Assembly: GCF_003058465.1 (NCBI RefSeq)
Contig: NZ_CP028901.1
Span: forward strand, 62,001 to 126,000
Reading direction: 5' to 3'
Source of the DNA: Orrella marina
GTDB lineage: Bacteria > Pseudomonadota > Gammaproteobacteria > Burkholderiales > Burkholderiaceae_B
Length of the DNA stretch: 64,000 nt
The notes under the pieces are model-generated. The model saw nothing but the letters and a program-made list of their open reading frames with translations, searched no databases and was not told where the DNA came from. A program made the position numbers and the translations under genes. Every line of letters begins with the position of its first letter. Position 1 is the stretch's first letter. This document shows positions 7,736 to 18,504 of this stretch, in pieces.

Positions 7736-10624
7736 TCAGGTGTGCCGCGTCTCTGGCTTTCTGGATCGGCGGGTGACCAGCTTCTCGAGCTCCAGGATGA
7801 TCAGCAAAGCCACGCCTGCCGCGACGATCGTGCCCAGCTGTCCGACACTCAGGGCGGAGGTGGCAAACCAGGTCTGCATGAAGGGTGTATATGTCATGAT
7901 GATCTGAAGCGCAACCACCAGTCCGACGGCACCCAGTACTCGCGGAGTTCCCTGGATGCCGATCCAGGTGAATGACGGGGCTTTCAGATAACGGACACTG
8001 AAGAGATAGAAGACTTCCATGCAGACCAGTGCGTTGACTGCAACCGTTCTGGCCGTATCGATGTCGGCCCCTTGCGCCAGTGTCAAGTTATACAAACCGA
8101 AGATGCCGCACAGGAACAAGGTGGAGACAAACAGGATTCGCCAGATCAGAAACCGTGAGATGAGAGGGTCATGCCGGTTGCGCGGGGCCCGACTCATGAT
8201 CCCTGGCTCAGCGGGCTCGAACGCGAGTACCATCGCCAGACCGATCGAGCTCACCATGTTGATCCAGAGCAGTTGCAAGGGCGTGATCGGCAAAGCCACC
8301 CCGAGCAGGATTGCCAGGCCGATCGCCATTGACTCCCCACCGTTGATCGGCAGCAGAAACGAGATCGACTTCTTGAGGTTGTCGTAGATTGTGCGACCTT
8401 CCTCCACGGCGTTAACGATCGAGGCAAAGTTGTCGTCGGTGAGCACGATCTCGGCTGCCTGCTTGGCCGCCTCCGTGCCTTTAAGACCCATGGCAATACC
8501 GATGTCGGCCTGTTTGAGTGCCGGTGAGTCGTTCACGCCATCCCCGGTCATGGCCACGACTTCACCGTTAGCCTGTAGTGCCCGGACTAGCCGGATTTTG
8601 TGCTCGGGACTCGCTCTTGCAAACACGTCCACCTCACGCACCACTTCGCGTAGCGCCTGATCGTCAAGACGCTCGAGTTCGGCACCCGTCATGCCTCGTT
8701 CGCCATTGCCAATGTGCAGGGATCGGGCAATCGCCAGTGCCGTGCCTGCATGGTCTCCAGTAATCATTTTGACCCGTATCCCGGCACGATGGCACTTGTC
8801 AATCGCCTCAATGGCTTCATCTCGCGGTGGGTCCATGATGCCAACAATGCCCAGAAATGTCAGATCGCGCGCGTGTGTGTGGATGTTCTTCTGATCAACC
8901 CCCGTGACATCGGGTCTGAAAGCAAATCCGAGTACCCGACGACCCTGACTCGCCTGCTGTTCGATCTGTTCATTCCAGTAGGCCATATCGAGATCCCGAC
9001 CGACTCCGTCTTGTCCCATCTCATCTGTGCACAGCGTCAGAACCTTGTCCGGCGCTCCTTTGAGCAGGATGACCGCCTCGGACTGTGTGCCACCACTGCC
9101 AGGGAGGTCACTTGCCCGGTGGACTGTCGCCATGAACCGGTGCTCGGATTCGAACGGCATGTGTGCGATCCGCTGTGATTCCTTGCGGATCTGCGTCAGA
9201 TCCAGGCCCAGTTTCATTGCCAGCGTCAGCAACGCACCTTCAGTCGGATCGCCTGTCAGCGTCCAGTTGCCATCTGGCTCTTCCTGCAATGCAGCCTCGT
9301 TGCACAAGGCGCTTGTCAGCCCAATCAGCGTGAGGCCTGGGGAGTCAGGATGAACTGGCTGACCCCCAGAGGATGTGTCTCGGGAGACCGGATTGTCAGG
9401 GCTAGCCGATGGGTCAGGCGCAGCATGTACGGCATTGTTTCCATGGACGACGCTGATTTCCCCTTGCGGCGCGTAGCCCGTGCCGCTGACTTCCAGTGTC
9501 TGGTCCGTTGTCACTACGCTCTGAACCGTCATTTCGTTGCGAGTGAGGGTGCCTGTCTTGTCTGAGCAGATAACGGTGACCGAGCCCAGCGTCTCCACGG
9601 CAGGTAGTCTGCGCACGATGGCCCGCTTTCTGGCCATGCTTTGCACACCGATCGCCATGGTGATAGTGAGGATGGCTGGAAGCCCCTCCGGGATGGCCGC
9701 CACGGCGAGCCCGACCACTGCCATGAACGCTTCGGGTAGTGCCATACCGATGAACCCGTATCCGTAGGCAAACAGGCATGCGGCAAACCCCAGAATGAAG
9801 ACAGTCAGCCAGCGCGAGAACTTCTCCATGCTCTGCACCAGCGGTGTCCTGGTGCTCTGGACCTCCTTGAGCATACGACCGATGCGCCCCATCTCTGTCT
9901 GCATGCCCGTGCGAACCACGATCGCTTTTGCGTTGCCCTGTGTGACGAGTGTTCCCGAGAATCCCATGCAAAGCTGGTCACCCAGAGAGGCATCGGCCGC
10001 AACGGGGTCGATTTGTTTGGTTACTGGCACAGATTCGCCGGTCAGCGCGGACTCATCCACTTGCAGATTGACTGTTTCAACAAAGCGGACATCGGCCGGC
10101 AGGTTGTCTCCGGAGGCCACCACCAGCAGATCCCCGGGAACCAGTGCCTCGGCGTCCAGTGTGATCAGCCGCCCATTGCGCATGACTTGCGCTTTGGGCG
10201 CCAGCATTTTCTGGATCGCCTGTAGTGACTTTTCCGCTTTGCCCTCCTGGTAAAGCCCGATGACGACGTTCAGGACCACAACCGCCAGAATCACTACGGC
10301 ATCGAGCTGATGACCTGTCAGCATTGTCACGAGGGCCGCTGCGAGCAGGACAAAGATCAGAAGGTTGTTGATCTGGGCTGCCAGCCGCTTCAGGAATGTG
10401 TTGCCGTTCTCGAGTTTGTAAACGTTCGGTCCGTACTCTGCCTGCAGACGCTTGACCGCGCTCTCATCCAGCCCTTCTGGTCCGGTCTGCCACGAACGAC
10501 GGACTGTTTCGGCGGATTCTGTGTGCCAGGCACGACTGTCCTGGCTGGAGGTGACTTCTGTCTGTCGGTCTGAAGGCGTACGACGCTGGGGTGATGATGG
10601 CTGAAGCTTCTCGTTTGGTGGCAT
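7736..10624 (-). CDS. Cation-translocating P-type ATPase (PMR1/SERCA-like, type II)
   Basis: About 962 residues. Domains in order: cation ATPase N domain, actuator with TGES, M4 with PEGLP, phosphorylation motif CSDKTGTLT, nucleotide domain with KGAPDKV, hinge [21 protein letters not shown], and a C-terminal six-helix region. It would pump a cation across the inner membrane using ATP. M5 keeps the Asn and Glu of the Ca2+ sites (INGGE), but the M6 segment [14 protein letters not shown] has Ser where SERCA and PMR1 have the essential Asp. Ca2+ specificity is therefore doubtful and the ion is left open. The start at 10624 (MPPNEK) is preferred; the frame extends 59 codons upstream through a tandem repeat that looks non-coding. 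Tens of residues near the N-terminus are low-complexity Ser/Pro/Gln. Confidence 0.9.
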   Translation of the reverse strand: MPPNEKLQPSSPQRRTPSDRQTEVTSSQDSRAWHTESAETVRRSWQTGPEGLDESAVKRLQAEYGPNVYKLENGNTFLKRLAAQINNLLIFVLLAAALVTMLTGHQLDAVVILAVVVLNVVIGLYQEGKAEKSLQAIQKMLAPKAQVMRNGRLITLDAEALVPGDLLVVASGDNLPADVRFVETVNLQVDESALTGESVPVTKQIDPVAADASLGDQLCMGFSGTLVTQGNAKAIVVRTGMQTEMGRIGRMLKEVQSTRTPLVQSMEKFSRWLTVFILGFAACLFAYGYGFIGMALPEAFMAVVGLAVAAIPEGLPAILTITMAIGVQSMARKRAIVRRLPAVETLGSVTVICSDKTGTLTRNEMTVQSVVTTDQTLEVSGTGYAPQGEISVVHGNNAVHAAPDPSASPDNPVSRDTSSGGQPVHPDSPGLTLIGLTSALCNEAALQEEPDGNWTLTGDPTEGALLTLAMKLGLDLTQIRKESQRIAHMPFESEHRFMATVHRASDLPGSGGTQSEAVILLKGAPDKVLTLCTDEMGQDGVGRDLDMAYWNEQIEQQASQGRRVLGFAFRPDVTGVDQKNIHTHARDLTFLGIVGIMDPPRDEAIEAIDKCHRAGIRVKMITGDHAGTALAIARSLHIGNGERGMTGAELERLDDQALREVVREVDVFARASPEHKIRLVRALQANGEVVAMTGDGVNDSPALKQADIGIAMGLKGTEAAKQAAEIVLTDDNFASIVNAVEEGRTIYDNLKKSISFLLPINGGESMAIGLAILLGVALPITPLQLLWINMVSSIGLAMVLAFEPAEPGIMSRAPRNRHDPLISRFLIWRILFVSTLFLCGIFGLYNLTLAQGADIDTARTVAVNALVCMEVFYLFSVRYLKAPSFTWIGIQGTPRVLGAVGLVVALQIIMTYTPFMQTWFATSALSVGQLGTIVAAGVALLIILELEKLVTRRSRKPETRHT

Positions 10625-10697
10625 GCAGTTCGCCTTGCGGGTGAGGGATATGTCGAGGACCAGATAGTAGGCAAAAGAACGAAAATCAGAGCGCAGA

Positions 10698-10754
10698 CAA
10701 GAAAGTACAGGCAAGGAAGCGCGTGCAAGAAAGTGCATGCAAGAAAGTGCATGC
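10698..10754. repeat. 14-bp tandem repeat, four copies, upstream of the P-type ATPase
   Basis: Units are CAAGAAAGTACAGG, CAAGGAAGCGCGTG, CAAGAAAGTGCATG and CAAGAAAGTGCATG, the last two identical. The tract lies between the candidate promoter and the ATG of the ATPase gene, so it would be in the 5' leader. Confidence 0.8.
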
Positions 10755-10894
10755 AGCGTGGCAAAGCCTTCGACGTGCGAGCAACCAACCGGGAGCAGCA
10801 CCGGCCAGCCTGTAAAGCACGAATCCGCAGTACGGCGTGATCACGTAGCGTTCTGGTCCGTTCTGGTGGTGTTCGACTGTCTTATTTGGCGCTA

Positions 10895-10924
10895 ATTATC
10901 AGTAATTGTCGCTAAATAATGCAA
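10895..10924 (-). promoter_or_regulatory. Candidate sigma-70 promoter for the P-type ATPase
   Basis: Read on the minus strand: TTGCAT (10924-10919), 18-base spacer, GATAAT (10900-10895). It lies in the only AT-rich patch of the region, about 270 bases upstream of the ATG at 10624. Two imperfect direct copies of CGCTAAATAAT-like sequence overlap it. Confidence 0.4.
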
Positions 10925-11093
10925 TAAAGTCGTGACAAGAGAATGCTGCACGCACCTGCATATGCTCAATCAAGCTGCGGTATTGATCGCAGTATGGACC
11001 GGATTTGACGGTCTACGGCAGGTAGAGGTTCCCGTTAATCGCGACTTTGTGCACACGCGCCATCAAGGTGATCTTCCGCCTGCGCCTGGGGCA

Positions 11094-11990
11094 TCAACCG
11101 TTGCGAGGCTGCGCAACCAGGACATCGCACGTGGCATGAGTCAGGATGGATTGCGTGAAACTACCCAGAATCCGGTCGCGGGTGGCATGGCGCCCGTGCT
11201 TGCCGGTCACGATCAGATCGCAGTCTTGGGACAGTTGCGCTGCGAGCATCGCTTCGGGAGAGTGGTTGTCCAGGACCTGAACGGTGTATTGCTTGCTGGA
11301 AATGCCTGCGGATTCGGCCAGTTGATGCAAACGGTCTTCGGCCTGGTGTCTGGCCGAATCAATGTATGCCTGGGTCTGCGCCTTGTCCAGCAGGGCAAGT
11401 CTCTGCATTTCGTCATACGGTGCGCGCAAGCTGTGCGTCATCACCAGGTGGGCGTTCGAAGCGTAGCGTCTGGCAAGCTGGACGACCGTGCGACTGGTTT
11501 CAGAAAAATCGATCGCCAGCAAAGCTTTTTGGTAGGGCCGTGCTTGTTCGGTTCTGACCACCAGTACCGGGCAGGGCGCGTCTTGCAGGACGCCAAGCGT
11601 GGTGCTGCCGACAAGCAGTCTCTTGACCAGTCCCTTTCCGTGCGAGCTCACGACCAGCAGATCGGCCTGGCTTTCTCGTGCCTGTTGCGCAATCTCTTCA
11701 GCCGGTTTGCCGGTTCGCAAACGGGTGTGCGCGTTGATTTCCCGGTTTTTTAGGACGGACTGAACGCTGCGGTTGAGTTCCCGAGTCTGACGTTCGATCG
11801 CGTCGCGCTCGAATGTGCTGTCCCACTTTGAGATCAGATGCTGGATATCGAACATCAGATCGCGAGGCAACACGTGCACGATCGTGCATTCGAGGTCATG
11901 GGTCTGAGCAAGGTCCAGCCCTCGTACCACCGCAATCCGGGAGGACTCTGACAGATCGGTTGCAATCAGTATTCTGCTCAGCCCGCTCAT
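11094..11990 (-). CDS. Universal stress protein with two UspA domains
   Basis: 298 residues made of two tandem UspA folds. The first (about 1-147) opens with ILIATDLSESS and ends with VVSSHGKGLVKRLLVGSTTLGVLQDAPCPVLVV. That second motif is the ATP-binding G-x2-G-x9-(S/T) pattern. The second domain (about 153-298) opens with ALLAIDFSETS and ends with VTGKHGRHATRDRILGSFTQSIL, also with a Gly-rich loop. Such tandem proteins are cytoplasmic and induced in stress or growth arrest; the exact function is not known. It lies upstream of the P-type ATPase on the same strand, but 470 bases separate them, so they are probably separately transcribed. The ATG has an AAGGAGTCC-like site just upstream. Confidence 0.9.
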   Translation of the reverse strand: MSGLSRILIATDLSESSRIAVVRGLDLAQTHDLECTIVHVLPRDLMFDIQHLISKWDSTFERDAIERQTRELNRSVQSVLKNREINAHTRLRTGKPAEEIAQQARESQADLLVVSSHGKGLVKRLLVGSTTLGVLQDAPCPVLVVRTEQARPYQKALLAIDFSETSRTVVQLARRYASNAHLVMTHSLRAPYDEMQRLALLDKAQTQAYIDSARHQAEDRLHQLAESAGISSKQYTVQVLDNHSPEAMLAAQLSQDCDLIVTGKHGRHATRDRILGSFTQSILTHATCDVLVAQPRNG

Positions 11991-12061
11991 GGTGGACTCC
12001 TTTATCAGTCATATCCTTCTGGATGATACCAAGCAAACTTGAAAGCGACCATATCAGACGC

Positions 12062-12496
12062 CTATCGCTCGCCTCGTCCGGGAGACCCGTCGGTGTGGCC
12101 AGACGCGTCTTCACGGGCCAGCCGGTCCAGAATCGGGCAGTCAGCACGATGATCGCCGGCACAGCTGCTGATCAGGTCCTGCAGTGTTCTGGCCATCCGC
12201 TTCAGACCGTCAATTCTCGCCTGGAGGTCATCGAGGTGCGCCTGCGCAAGCTCCTTGACCTGGCTGCTCTGACGGTGCTGGTCGTTCCAAAGGCCGAGCA
12301 GTGCACTGATCTCCGGGATCGAGAACCCCAGTGTGCGCGCACTGCGGATAAAGCGTAAGCGATGCACATCCTTGTCGTTGTAAATCCGGTAGCCTTGTGC
12401 GGCCCGCGTGGCTGGTGGAATCAGGCCGGTTTCTTCGTAGTAACGAATCATTTTGGCGGTTACTCCACTGGCACTGGCCGCTTGCCCGATATTCAT
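12062..12496 (-). CDS. cueR: Copper-responsive MerR-family regulator CueR
   Basis: 144 residues: an N-terminal winged helix ([26 protein letters not shown]), a long dimerisation helix, and a C-terminal metal loop with Cys112 and Cys120 in [11 protein letters not shown]. The cysteine positions and spacing are those of Cu(I)-sensing CueR. It would bind the copA promoter and twist it into an active form when Cu(I) is bound. Its ATG overlaps the stop of copA by 4 bases, so the two are co-transcribed and the regulator controls its own operon. A predicted CueR box with a 19-bp spacer precedes copA. Confidence 0.93.
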   Translation of the reverse strand: MNIGQAASASGVTAKMIRYYEETGLIPPATRAAQGYRIYNDKDVHRLRFIRSARTLGFSIPEISALLGLWNDQHRQSSQVKELAQAHLDDLQARIDGLKRMARTLQDLISSCAGDHRADCPILDRLAREDASGHTDGSPGRGER

Positions 12497-15048
12497 GCGC
12501 CGACCCCTTTTGCGGGTGTTGTCTCCCCGGCCGGGGGATGAAACCGCTTTAGCCGCAGCGCGTTTGACAGCACAAACACGCTTGATAGTGCCATGGCACC
12601 TGCCGCAAAAATCGGCGACAGCAAGATGCCGTAGGCCGGATAAAGGACGCCAGCGGCAATCGGGATCAGTGCCGTGTTGTAGGCGAAGGCCCAGAAGAGG
12701 TTCTGGCGGATGTTGTCGATCGTGGCCTTTGACAGTGCAATGGCATTGGGAACCGATTGCAGATTGCCCGACATCAGTACCACATCGGCTGCCTCCATCG
12801 CCACATCCGTGCCGGTACCCACAGCCAGCCCCACGTCGGCTTGCGCCAGAGCGGGCGCATCGTTGATGCCATCACCAATGAAAGCCAGACAACCGTATCG
12901 GGCTTGCAGCCGTTTGACCGCCTCGACTTTGCCATCGGGCAGAACCTGGGCGACGACCTCGTCGATCCCCAGGCTTGCGGCAATTGCATGTGCGGTGCGC
13001 TCGTTGTCACCCGTAATCATGGCCACTTTCAGACCCAGATCATGCAAGGCCTTGATGGCACCCGGCGTGGTGGGTTTGATCGGGTCGGATACCGCAATGA
13101 TGGCCGCGAGATGTCCGTCGACCGCTGCATAAAGTGGTGACTTGCCTTGTTCAGCCATCTGTTGCGCGCTTTCCCGAAAAACAGACGTATCAATCCCCAG
13201 ACTGTCCATGAAATGCTGCGCGCCGACCTGGAGCTGAGCCGATGGTGCATCAGGTAGGGTGACCGTCGCACGTACGCCCAGCCCTGTCAGTGATTCGAAT
13301 GCTGTCGCATCGGCGATCTGAATGCCCTCGTCCTGTGCGGCCTGTACGATGGCGCGGGCAATCGGGTGCTCGGAACGGTTCTCGACTGCGGCAACCTGGG
13401 CCAGAATGGTGGTGCGATCGAACCCTGGGGCGGTTTCAAGATCGGTCAGCACCGGTTTTCCCTGGGTGAGCGTGCCGGTCTTGTCCACGGCGACGACCTT
13501 GGCATCCCGCAAGAGTTGCAGCGCCTGACCCTTGCGAAACAGGATGCCGAGTTCGGCTCCGCGTCCGGTGCCGACCATGATGGAGGTCGGTGTCGCAAGA
13601 CCCATTGCGCAAGGGCAGGCAATGATCAGCACAGCCACTGCGTTGACCATGGCATAGGTCAGTGCCGGGGATGGGCCTGCCATCATCCAGATCAGGAATG
13701 TGAGCAATGCCGCAGCCATGACTGCAGGAACGAACCAGAGCGTGACCTTGTCGACCATGGCCTGGATGGGCAGTTTGGTTGCTTGCGCCTGTTCAACCAT
13801 GCGGATGATCTGCGCCAGGACGGTGTTCTGGCCAACTGCGTTTGCCCGCAGGGTCATGGCACCCTTCTGATTCACTGTGCCGCCGACTACTTTTGAGCCA
13901 GGTGACTTCTCGACCGGGATGGGCTCTCCCGTGATCATGGACTCGTCGACATAACTGCTTCCCTCGGTCACCTCGGCATCCACGGCGATGCGTTCGCCAG
14001 GGCGAACTTCGACCAGATCACCCTGACGAACTTCGTCAATCGGGAGTTCAATGCTCTGGCCGTCCCGTTTGACGCGTGCGGTTCTGGCCTGGAGTCCGAC
14101 CAGGCGCTTGATGGCCTCGGATGTTCGTCCCTTGGCACGCGCTTCCAGGAATCTGCCCAGCAGAATCAGCGTGACAATGACGGCCGCGGCTTCGTAATAG
14201 ACATTGACCGTCGCTGCCGGCAGGATGTCCGGCAAAAACGTCGCCACCACTGAAAATCCGTACGCGGCCAGTGTGCCCATGGCGACCAGCGAGTTCATGT
14301 CAGGCGCCAGGTGAAGCAGTGCAGGTATGCCCTTCTGGTAAAAGACCCGGCCAGGACCGACCAGCACCAGCGTGGTCAGCGCAAACTGGATCAGCCAGCT
14401 CGTCTGGGTGCCGAGAGTGTTCATGACCCAGTGATGGAATGCCGGGATCATGTGCGAACCCATCTCCAGTACAAACACCGGCAGCGTCAGTACGAGCGCA
14501 ATCGTCAGGCTATGCTGCAGGGATTGCAACTCGAGTGCTTTGCGGTCAGTAGCAGACCCATCCTCGTCTGGTACCGGATTGTCCTGCAGCACTCGTGCCT
14601 GGTAGCCGGCTTTCTTGATGGCGCGGATCAGTGCAGCAGGATCAGCACTCCCTTTAATGGAAGCACGCTCGGTCGCCAGGTTGACACTGGCTTCGCTCAC
14701 CCCGGGCACCTTGTTGAGCACCCGCTCGACTCTTGAGACGCAAGATGCGCAGGTCATGCCCTCGACTTCCAGGTTGATTGTGTCGGCAATGACCGTGTAC
14801 CCCATTTTATGGATTGCATGCACAACCGACTGATAGTCAAGCGAAGACTGAGCGTGAACGGTCGCCTTTTCGGTAGCCAGGTTCACAGCCACGGAGTCGA
14901 CACCTTCCACTTTTGAAATGGCTTTCTCGACTCGCTTGACGCACGAGGCGCAGGTCATGCCCTCGACGGACAGGGACAGTGTGAGACCGTTGGGTGTGGT
15001 CGATGGGGGTGGGCCAGAAGGTGCCATCGTGGTTGCTGTGTCTGTCAT
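12493..15048 (-). CDS. copA: Cu(I)-exporting P1B-type ATPase CopA
   Basis: 851 residues in the inner membrane, exporting Cu(I) from cytoplasm to periplasm. Two N-terminal heavy-metal domains carry GMTCASC (Cys33/36 and Cys100/103). The transmembrane metal site is CPC within [20 protein letters not shown] is the phosphorylation site, SEHPIARAI the P1B His-Pro motif, and [20 protein letters not shown] the hinge. The start at 15048 is chosen because GGAG lies 7 bases upstream; the frame extends 34 codons further, but those would cover the CueR box and promoter. The gene overlaps cueR by 4 bases at its 3' end. Confidence 0.95.
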   Translation of the reverse strand: MTDTATTMAPSGPPPSTTPNGLTLSLSVEGMTCASCVKRVEKAISKVEGVDSVAVNLATEKATVHAQSSLDYQSVVHAIHKMGYTVIADTINLEVEGMTCASCVSRVERVLNKVPGVSEASVNLATERASIKGSADPAALIRAIKKAGYQARVLQDNPVPDEDGSATDRKALELQSLQHSLTIALVLTLPVFVLEMGSHMIPAFHHWVMNTLGTQTSWLIQFALTTLVLVGPGRVFYQKGIPALLHLAPDMNSLVAMGTLAAYGFSVVATFLPDILPAATVNVYYEAAAVIVTLILLGRFLEARAKGRTSEAIKRLVGLQARTARVKRDGQSIELPIDEVRQGDLVEVRPGERIAVDAEVTEGSSYVDESMITGEPIPVEKSPGSKVVGGTVNQKGAMTLRANAVGQNTVLAQIIRMVEQAQATKLPIQAMVDKVTLWFVPAVMAAALLTFLIWMMAGPSPALTYAMVNAVAVLIIACPCAMGLATPTSIMVGTGRGAELGILFRKGQALQLLRDAKVVAVDKTGTLTQGKPVLTDLETAPGFDRTTILAQVAAVENRSEHPIARAIVQAAQDEGIQIADATAFESLTGLGVRATVTLPDAPSAQLQVGAQHFMDSLGIDTSVFRESAQQMAEQGKSPLYAAVDGHLAAIIAVSDPIKPTTPGAIKALHDLGLKVAMITGDNERTAHAIAASLGIDEVVAQVLPDGKVEAVKRLQARYGCLAFIGDGINDAPALAQADVGLAVGTGTDVAMEAADVVLMSGNLQSVPNAIALSKATIDNIRQNLFWAFAYNTALIPIAAGVLYPAYGILLSPIFAAGAMALSSVFVLSNALRLKRFHPPAGETTPAKGVGA

Positions 15049-15097
15049 GGTTGACTCCGTCAGCAAGGTGCTGATCAATGGAAGTTGCAATGGTGCT

Positions 15098-15128
15098 AGC
15101 TTAAACCTTCCCGTTGTGGGAAGGTCAA
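15098..15128 (-). promoter_or_regulatory. CueR-controlled copA promoter
   Basis: A perfect 21-bp dyad at 15105-15125 has arms ACCTTCCC and GGGAAGGT around five bases, matching the known CueR box. On the minus strand it lies between a -35 TTGACC (15128-15123) and a -10 TAAGCT (15103-15098) separated by 19 bases. That overlong spacer is the hallmark of MerR-family activation. It sits about 50 bases upstream of the copA ATG. Confidence 0.88.
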
Positions 15129-15150
15129 GACCGGTCGAAAACTGGTCCAT

Positions 15151-15576
15151 CGCGGGCTTGAATGGTTGCCAGTAATGTGCCAGCCGATGTTCGTGTGAGA
15201 GGCGCTACCCAGCCTGCAGGCAATAAATCTGTTTCAGTTGATTGCAAACAAACAATCCAGCCATGCCGTCCTAAGGAGTTGGCGTACTATGAGGGCCTTT
15301 GTGACCTGGCGGGCCGAGTGTGAGGTGCGCGCACCCCGTGTTCTGCATGTGGCTGTCTTGCGTATAGTCTGCGATCTCGGCCCCCTCAGTGGCAGTCATC
15401 TCTTCAATGTCCGCTTGTCGGGACGGTAGCTGCCTGGTGTCCACGTAGCGGGCGCGACCAGTCAACGGGTTGACCCTGCAGCCCGGCTGTGAAGAGCTCG
15501 CCTTTGAGGCTGAGGCGCTTGCTTTGAACTCGGATGGCCCAAGCCGGTCCTAAGGTGGACTGAATTTTGGACATAC
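15151..15576. other. Intergenic region between copA and the efflux operon
   Basis: About 430 bases between divergent units. Beyond the CueR promoter at its left edge I see no recognised gene or operator. A short open frame on the minus strand shows no family resemblance. Confidence 0.4.
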
Positions 15577-17091
15577 ATGCTGATTCACGACTATCGACTT
15601 ATTCGTTTCGCCTGTTTATCGCTCGGGCTGCTTGTTGCTGGCTGTAGCAGTCTGCCTTCAGTCGGGCCTGACTATGTTCGCCCGCAGGACCCGGCGTTTA
15701 CACAGTGGCAGACGCAAAGCGACATATATCCGTCCGGGACCCAGGCTCGTACCCCCGAGCAGGCCACGGCCGAGTTGCAGGCGTGGTGGTCGCAACTCGA
15801 TGATGCCGAGCTGGACTGGCTGGTTAGCCAGGCGTTGGCATCGGATTTGACCATCGCTGCGGCGCAGGCTCGCTTGCGTCAGGCTCGGGCCAGTCGTGCC
15901 GTGGCCGTGAGTGCTTTTTATCCTTCCTTGTCCGCGTCGACTGCCGCCACACCGACAAATTACGGAGCCTCCTCGTCGATGCGACCTGACCAGACCCAGT
16001 TTGATGCGGGGTTTGATGCCAGTTGGGAGATCGACATTTTTGGGAGGACCAGGCGTTCTGTTGAAGCGGCTGCCGCTGAAGAAGAGGCTGCCCGGGCCAG
16101 CCTGGCAAACATCCAGGTGTCGGTGATCGCAGAGACAGCGCAGAATTATGTGGATGTGCGTAACTTTCAGCAACGACTCGAGATTGCCCGGCGCAACCTT
16201 GCCTCGCAGAAACAGACGCTACAGATTGCGCAGTGGCGTAACCAGGCAGGGCTGGCCAGACAGACCGATGTCGAACAGGCAAGAGCCAGTCTGGCACAGA
16301 CGCAGGCCAGTCTGCCGGATCTGGAGATCAATCTGGCTCGTGCGAAGAATCGTCTTGCCGTTCTCACAGGACAGCCGCCTGGCGCGGTCAGCGATCGCCT
16401 GTCAGCCGTTCGGCCATTACCGAGGCTGCCTGAACAGGTGGCTAGCGCGATCCCGTCGGTCGTCATCACCCAGCGCCCGGACATCCAGGTTGCAGAAAGA
16501 AATCTGGCGGCCCAGACTGCAAGGGTCGGTGAGCAGATCGCCGAGCGTTATCCCAGTCTCTCTCTGGGTGGTTCGTTCAGCTGGTCCGCGTACAGCCTGA
16601 CGGGGCTAGGGACCATGGACGCTTTTGTCAGTCGGGTGGTTGGCAGACTGGCAGCCACCCTGTTTGATGGCGGGCGTCTCAAGAGTCTGGTGGATGTGCA
16701 GTCCGAGGCGCAACAACAGGCACTGGCAGAGTACGAATCGGTGGTTCTGAGGGCGCTCGAGGAAGTCGAGAATGCACTGCTGGCGCATGCACTATCGCGT
16801 GACCGGACCCGTTCCTGGACTGAAGCCTCGCGGGCATCGTCAAGTGCGGCAACCCAGTCTCGCCAGTTGTATCAGGCCGGACTGGTGGATTTTGAGCAGG
16901 TTCTGATTACCGATCGCGCACAGCTCAACTCGCAGGAGAGTCTCGCGCAGTCTCGTGCCACCGAACTGACCACTCTGATCCAGTTGTACAAGGCGCTCGG
17001 TGGCGGCTGGCAGGATGTGCAGGAACCAGGGTTGGGGGCTGGGCTGGGGACAGGGCCAGACAAGAGTCCGGAACAGCCGCAGGGGCAGTAG
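15577..17091 (+). CDS. Outer membrane efflux lipoprotein (NodT/TolC-type outer membrane factor)
   Basis: 504 residues. The signal peptide ends at a lipobox, LLVAGC, so the mature Cys near residue 23 would be lipidated. The mature part starts with SLPSVGPDYVRP, usual for NodT proteins, and has two OEP repeats with long Ala/Gln/Arg-rich helices (ALASDLTIAAAQARLRQARA; LEEVENALLAHALSRDRTRS). It forms the outer membrane channel of a tripartite exporter. The next three genes encode a MacA-like adaptor and a split MacB-like ABC transporter, so the four probably act together. A low-complexity Gly/Pro/Gln tail ends the protein. Substrate unknown. Confidence 0.9.
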   Translation: MLIHDYRLIRFACLSLGLLVAGCSSLPSVGPDYVRPQDPAFTQWQTQSDIYPSGTQARTPEQATAELQAWWSQLDDAELDWLVSQALASDLTIAAAQARLRQARASRAVAVSAFYPSLSASTAATPTNYGASSSMRPDQTQFDAGFDASWEIDIFGRTRRSVEAAAAEEEAARASLANIQVSVIAETAQNYVDVRNFQQRLEIARRNLASQKQTLQIAQWRNQAGLARQTDVEQARASLAQTQASLPDLEINLARAKNRLAVLTGQPPGAVSDRLSAVRPLPRLPEQVASAIPSVVITQRPDIQVAERNLAAQTARVGEQIAERYPSLSLGGSFSWSAYSLTGLGTMDAFVSRVVGRLAATLFDGGRLKSLVDVQSEAQQQALAEYESVVLRALEEVENALLAHALSRDRTRSWTEASRASSSAATQSRQLYQAGLVDFEQVLITDRAQLNSQESLAQSRATELTTLIQLYKALGGGWQDVQEPGLGAGLGTGPDKSPEQPQGQ

Positions 17092-17157
17092 TAGGAATCC
17101 GCCGCCAGATCTGGCCCACATGGATCGTCATCGCAGGAATCAGAGAAATCGAACAAT

Positions 17158-18504
17158 ATGAGCAACACGTCGGAAACAGAACAATCAGTTAACCAGTCTT
17201 CAGTGTCGGGGGCAGCCGCACCAGGTACTACGCGTGACATCAAGCCGGACGCCGGCAATGACCTGGCGGATCTGATTGCCCGACAGTCGTCGCGCCGGTC
17301 TGGCTGGCGCAAGTGGGCGGTGCTGGCCGTGGTGCTGGTGGCTGCCTGGCTGGCTTACATTTTTTTCGGGGCAGGGGATACTGCTTCGATCCGGTATCTC
17401 ACCCAGCCGGCCAGTCAGGGCGAGCTGGTTGTGACGGCGACGGCGACAGGAACGATTCAGCCCACCCAGTCAGTGGAGGTGGGCTCCGAGCTTTCCGGCA
17501 CCATCGAATCGGTCTTTGTCGAAGAAAACGATCAGGTCGTTGAGGGTCAGTTGCTCGCTCGGCTCGACACCTCAAAACTGAATGATTCGATCACCAAGTC
17601 ACGCGCTGCCCTGGCGTCAGCCGAGGCGCAGGTGCTGCAAGCCGAGGCAACCGTGGCTGAAGCCAAAGCAACGCTGGCCAGAATGCGGGATGTGTTCAAA
17701 CTGTCAAATGGCAAGGTGCCGGCTGCCACAGAAATCGAAGTGGCCGAGGCTGCGCTCAAACGGGCGACTGCCAACGAGAGTGTTGCGCGCGCGGCGGTGA
17801 TGCAGGTGCAGGCCGATCTTAAAACCAATGAAACCAACCTCTCCAAGGCGCAGATCCGCTCCCCGGTTGACGGCGTGGTGCTGGTGCGTCAGGTCGAGCC
17901 GGGTAATACGGTGGTGGCCTCGATGTCGGCCCCGGTGTTGTTCACCATAGCGCAGGACCTGTCGGAGATGGAGTTGCAGGTCAACGTCGACGAGGCGGAT
18001 GTCGCGACGATCAAGCCGGGCTTGTCTGCCACGTTTACGGTTTCGGCCTGGGCAGGCAGAACATTTCCGGCCGAGATCGAGCGGGTAGGGCTTGGATCGA
18101 CCACGACTGACAACGTGGTGACTTACAAGACCATCATGAAAGTCGACAACTCGGATCTTGCCTTGCGTCCGGGCATGACAGCGACAGCGACAGTCGTGAC
18201 CGCAGAGCGAGATAACGCCTTGCTGGTGCCTAATGCGGCCTTGCGTTATACCCCGCAGGCAGTGGCGCAGGAAGCGCCCAGCTCTCCAAGTCTGGTGTCC
18301 AGGCTGGTGCCACGCCGGCCCCCTCGGGCCAGACCACAGTCAGGTTCGAGCGGACCGGGCAACCAGGTCTGGGTGCTTGAAGCGGGTGTGCCGAAAGCTG
18401 TCAATGTTGTCTCGGGAATTTCCAACGGCAGATTGACTGAAATTGTTTCAGGCGATCTGAAACCGGGCGATCTGGTCATCGTTGCGCAGGAGACCGTTCA
18501 GTGA
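17158..18504 (+). CDS. MacA-like periplasmic adaptor (membrane fusion protein)
   Basis: 448 residues. A cytoplasmic N-terminus of about 60 residues precedes one transmembrane segment (WAVLAVVLVAAWLAYIFF). Then comes a biotinyl-lipoyl hairpin half (GTIQPTQSVEVGSELSGTIESVFVEENDQVVEGQ), an alpha-helical hairpin with Ala-rich heptads (about 140-215), the second lipoyl half (IRSPVDGVVLVRQVEPGNTV), a beta barrel and a membrane-proximal domain. It would link the MacB-like pump to the outer membrane channel. It is the second gene of a four-gene operon; its stop overlaps the GTG start of the ATPase by 4 bases. A proline/arginine-rich loop (RLVPRRPPRARPQ) is inserted near residue 385. Confidence 0.9.
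   Translation: MSNTSETEQSVNQSSVSGAAAPGTTRDIKPDAGNDLADLIARQSSRRSGWRKWAVLAVVLVAAWLAYIFFGAGDTASIRYLTQPASQGELVVTATATGTIQPTQSVEVGSELSGTIESVFVEENDQVVEGQLLARLDTSKLNDSITKSRAALASAEAQVLQAEATVAEAKATLARMRDVFKLSNGKVPAATEIEVAEAALKRATANESVARAAVMQVQADLKTNETNLSKAQIRSPVDGVVLVRQVEPGNTVVASMSAPVLFTIAQDLSEMELQVNVDEADVATIKPGLSATFTVSAWAGRTFPAEIERVGLGSTTTDNVVTYKTIMKVDNSDLALRPGMTATATVVTAERDNALLVPNAALRYTPQAVAQEAPSSPSLVSRLVPRRPPRARPQSGSSGPGNQVWVLEAGVPKAVNVVSGISNGRLTEIVSGDLKPGDLVIVAQETVQ

Noticed and set aside
8019..10253. Long plus-strand frames within the P-type ATPase gene
   Set aside because: Antisense shadows of a firmly identified gene with high GC.
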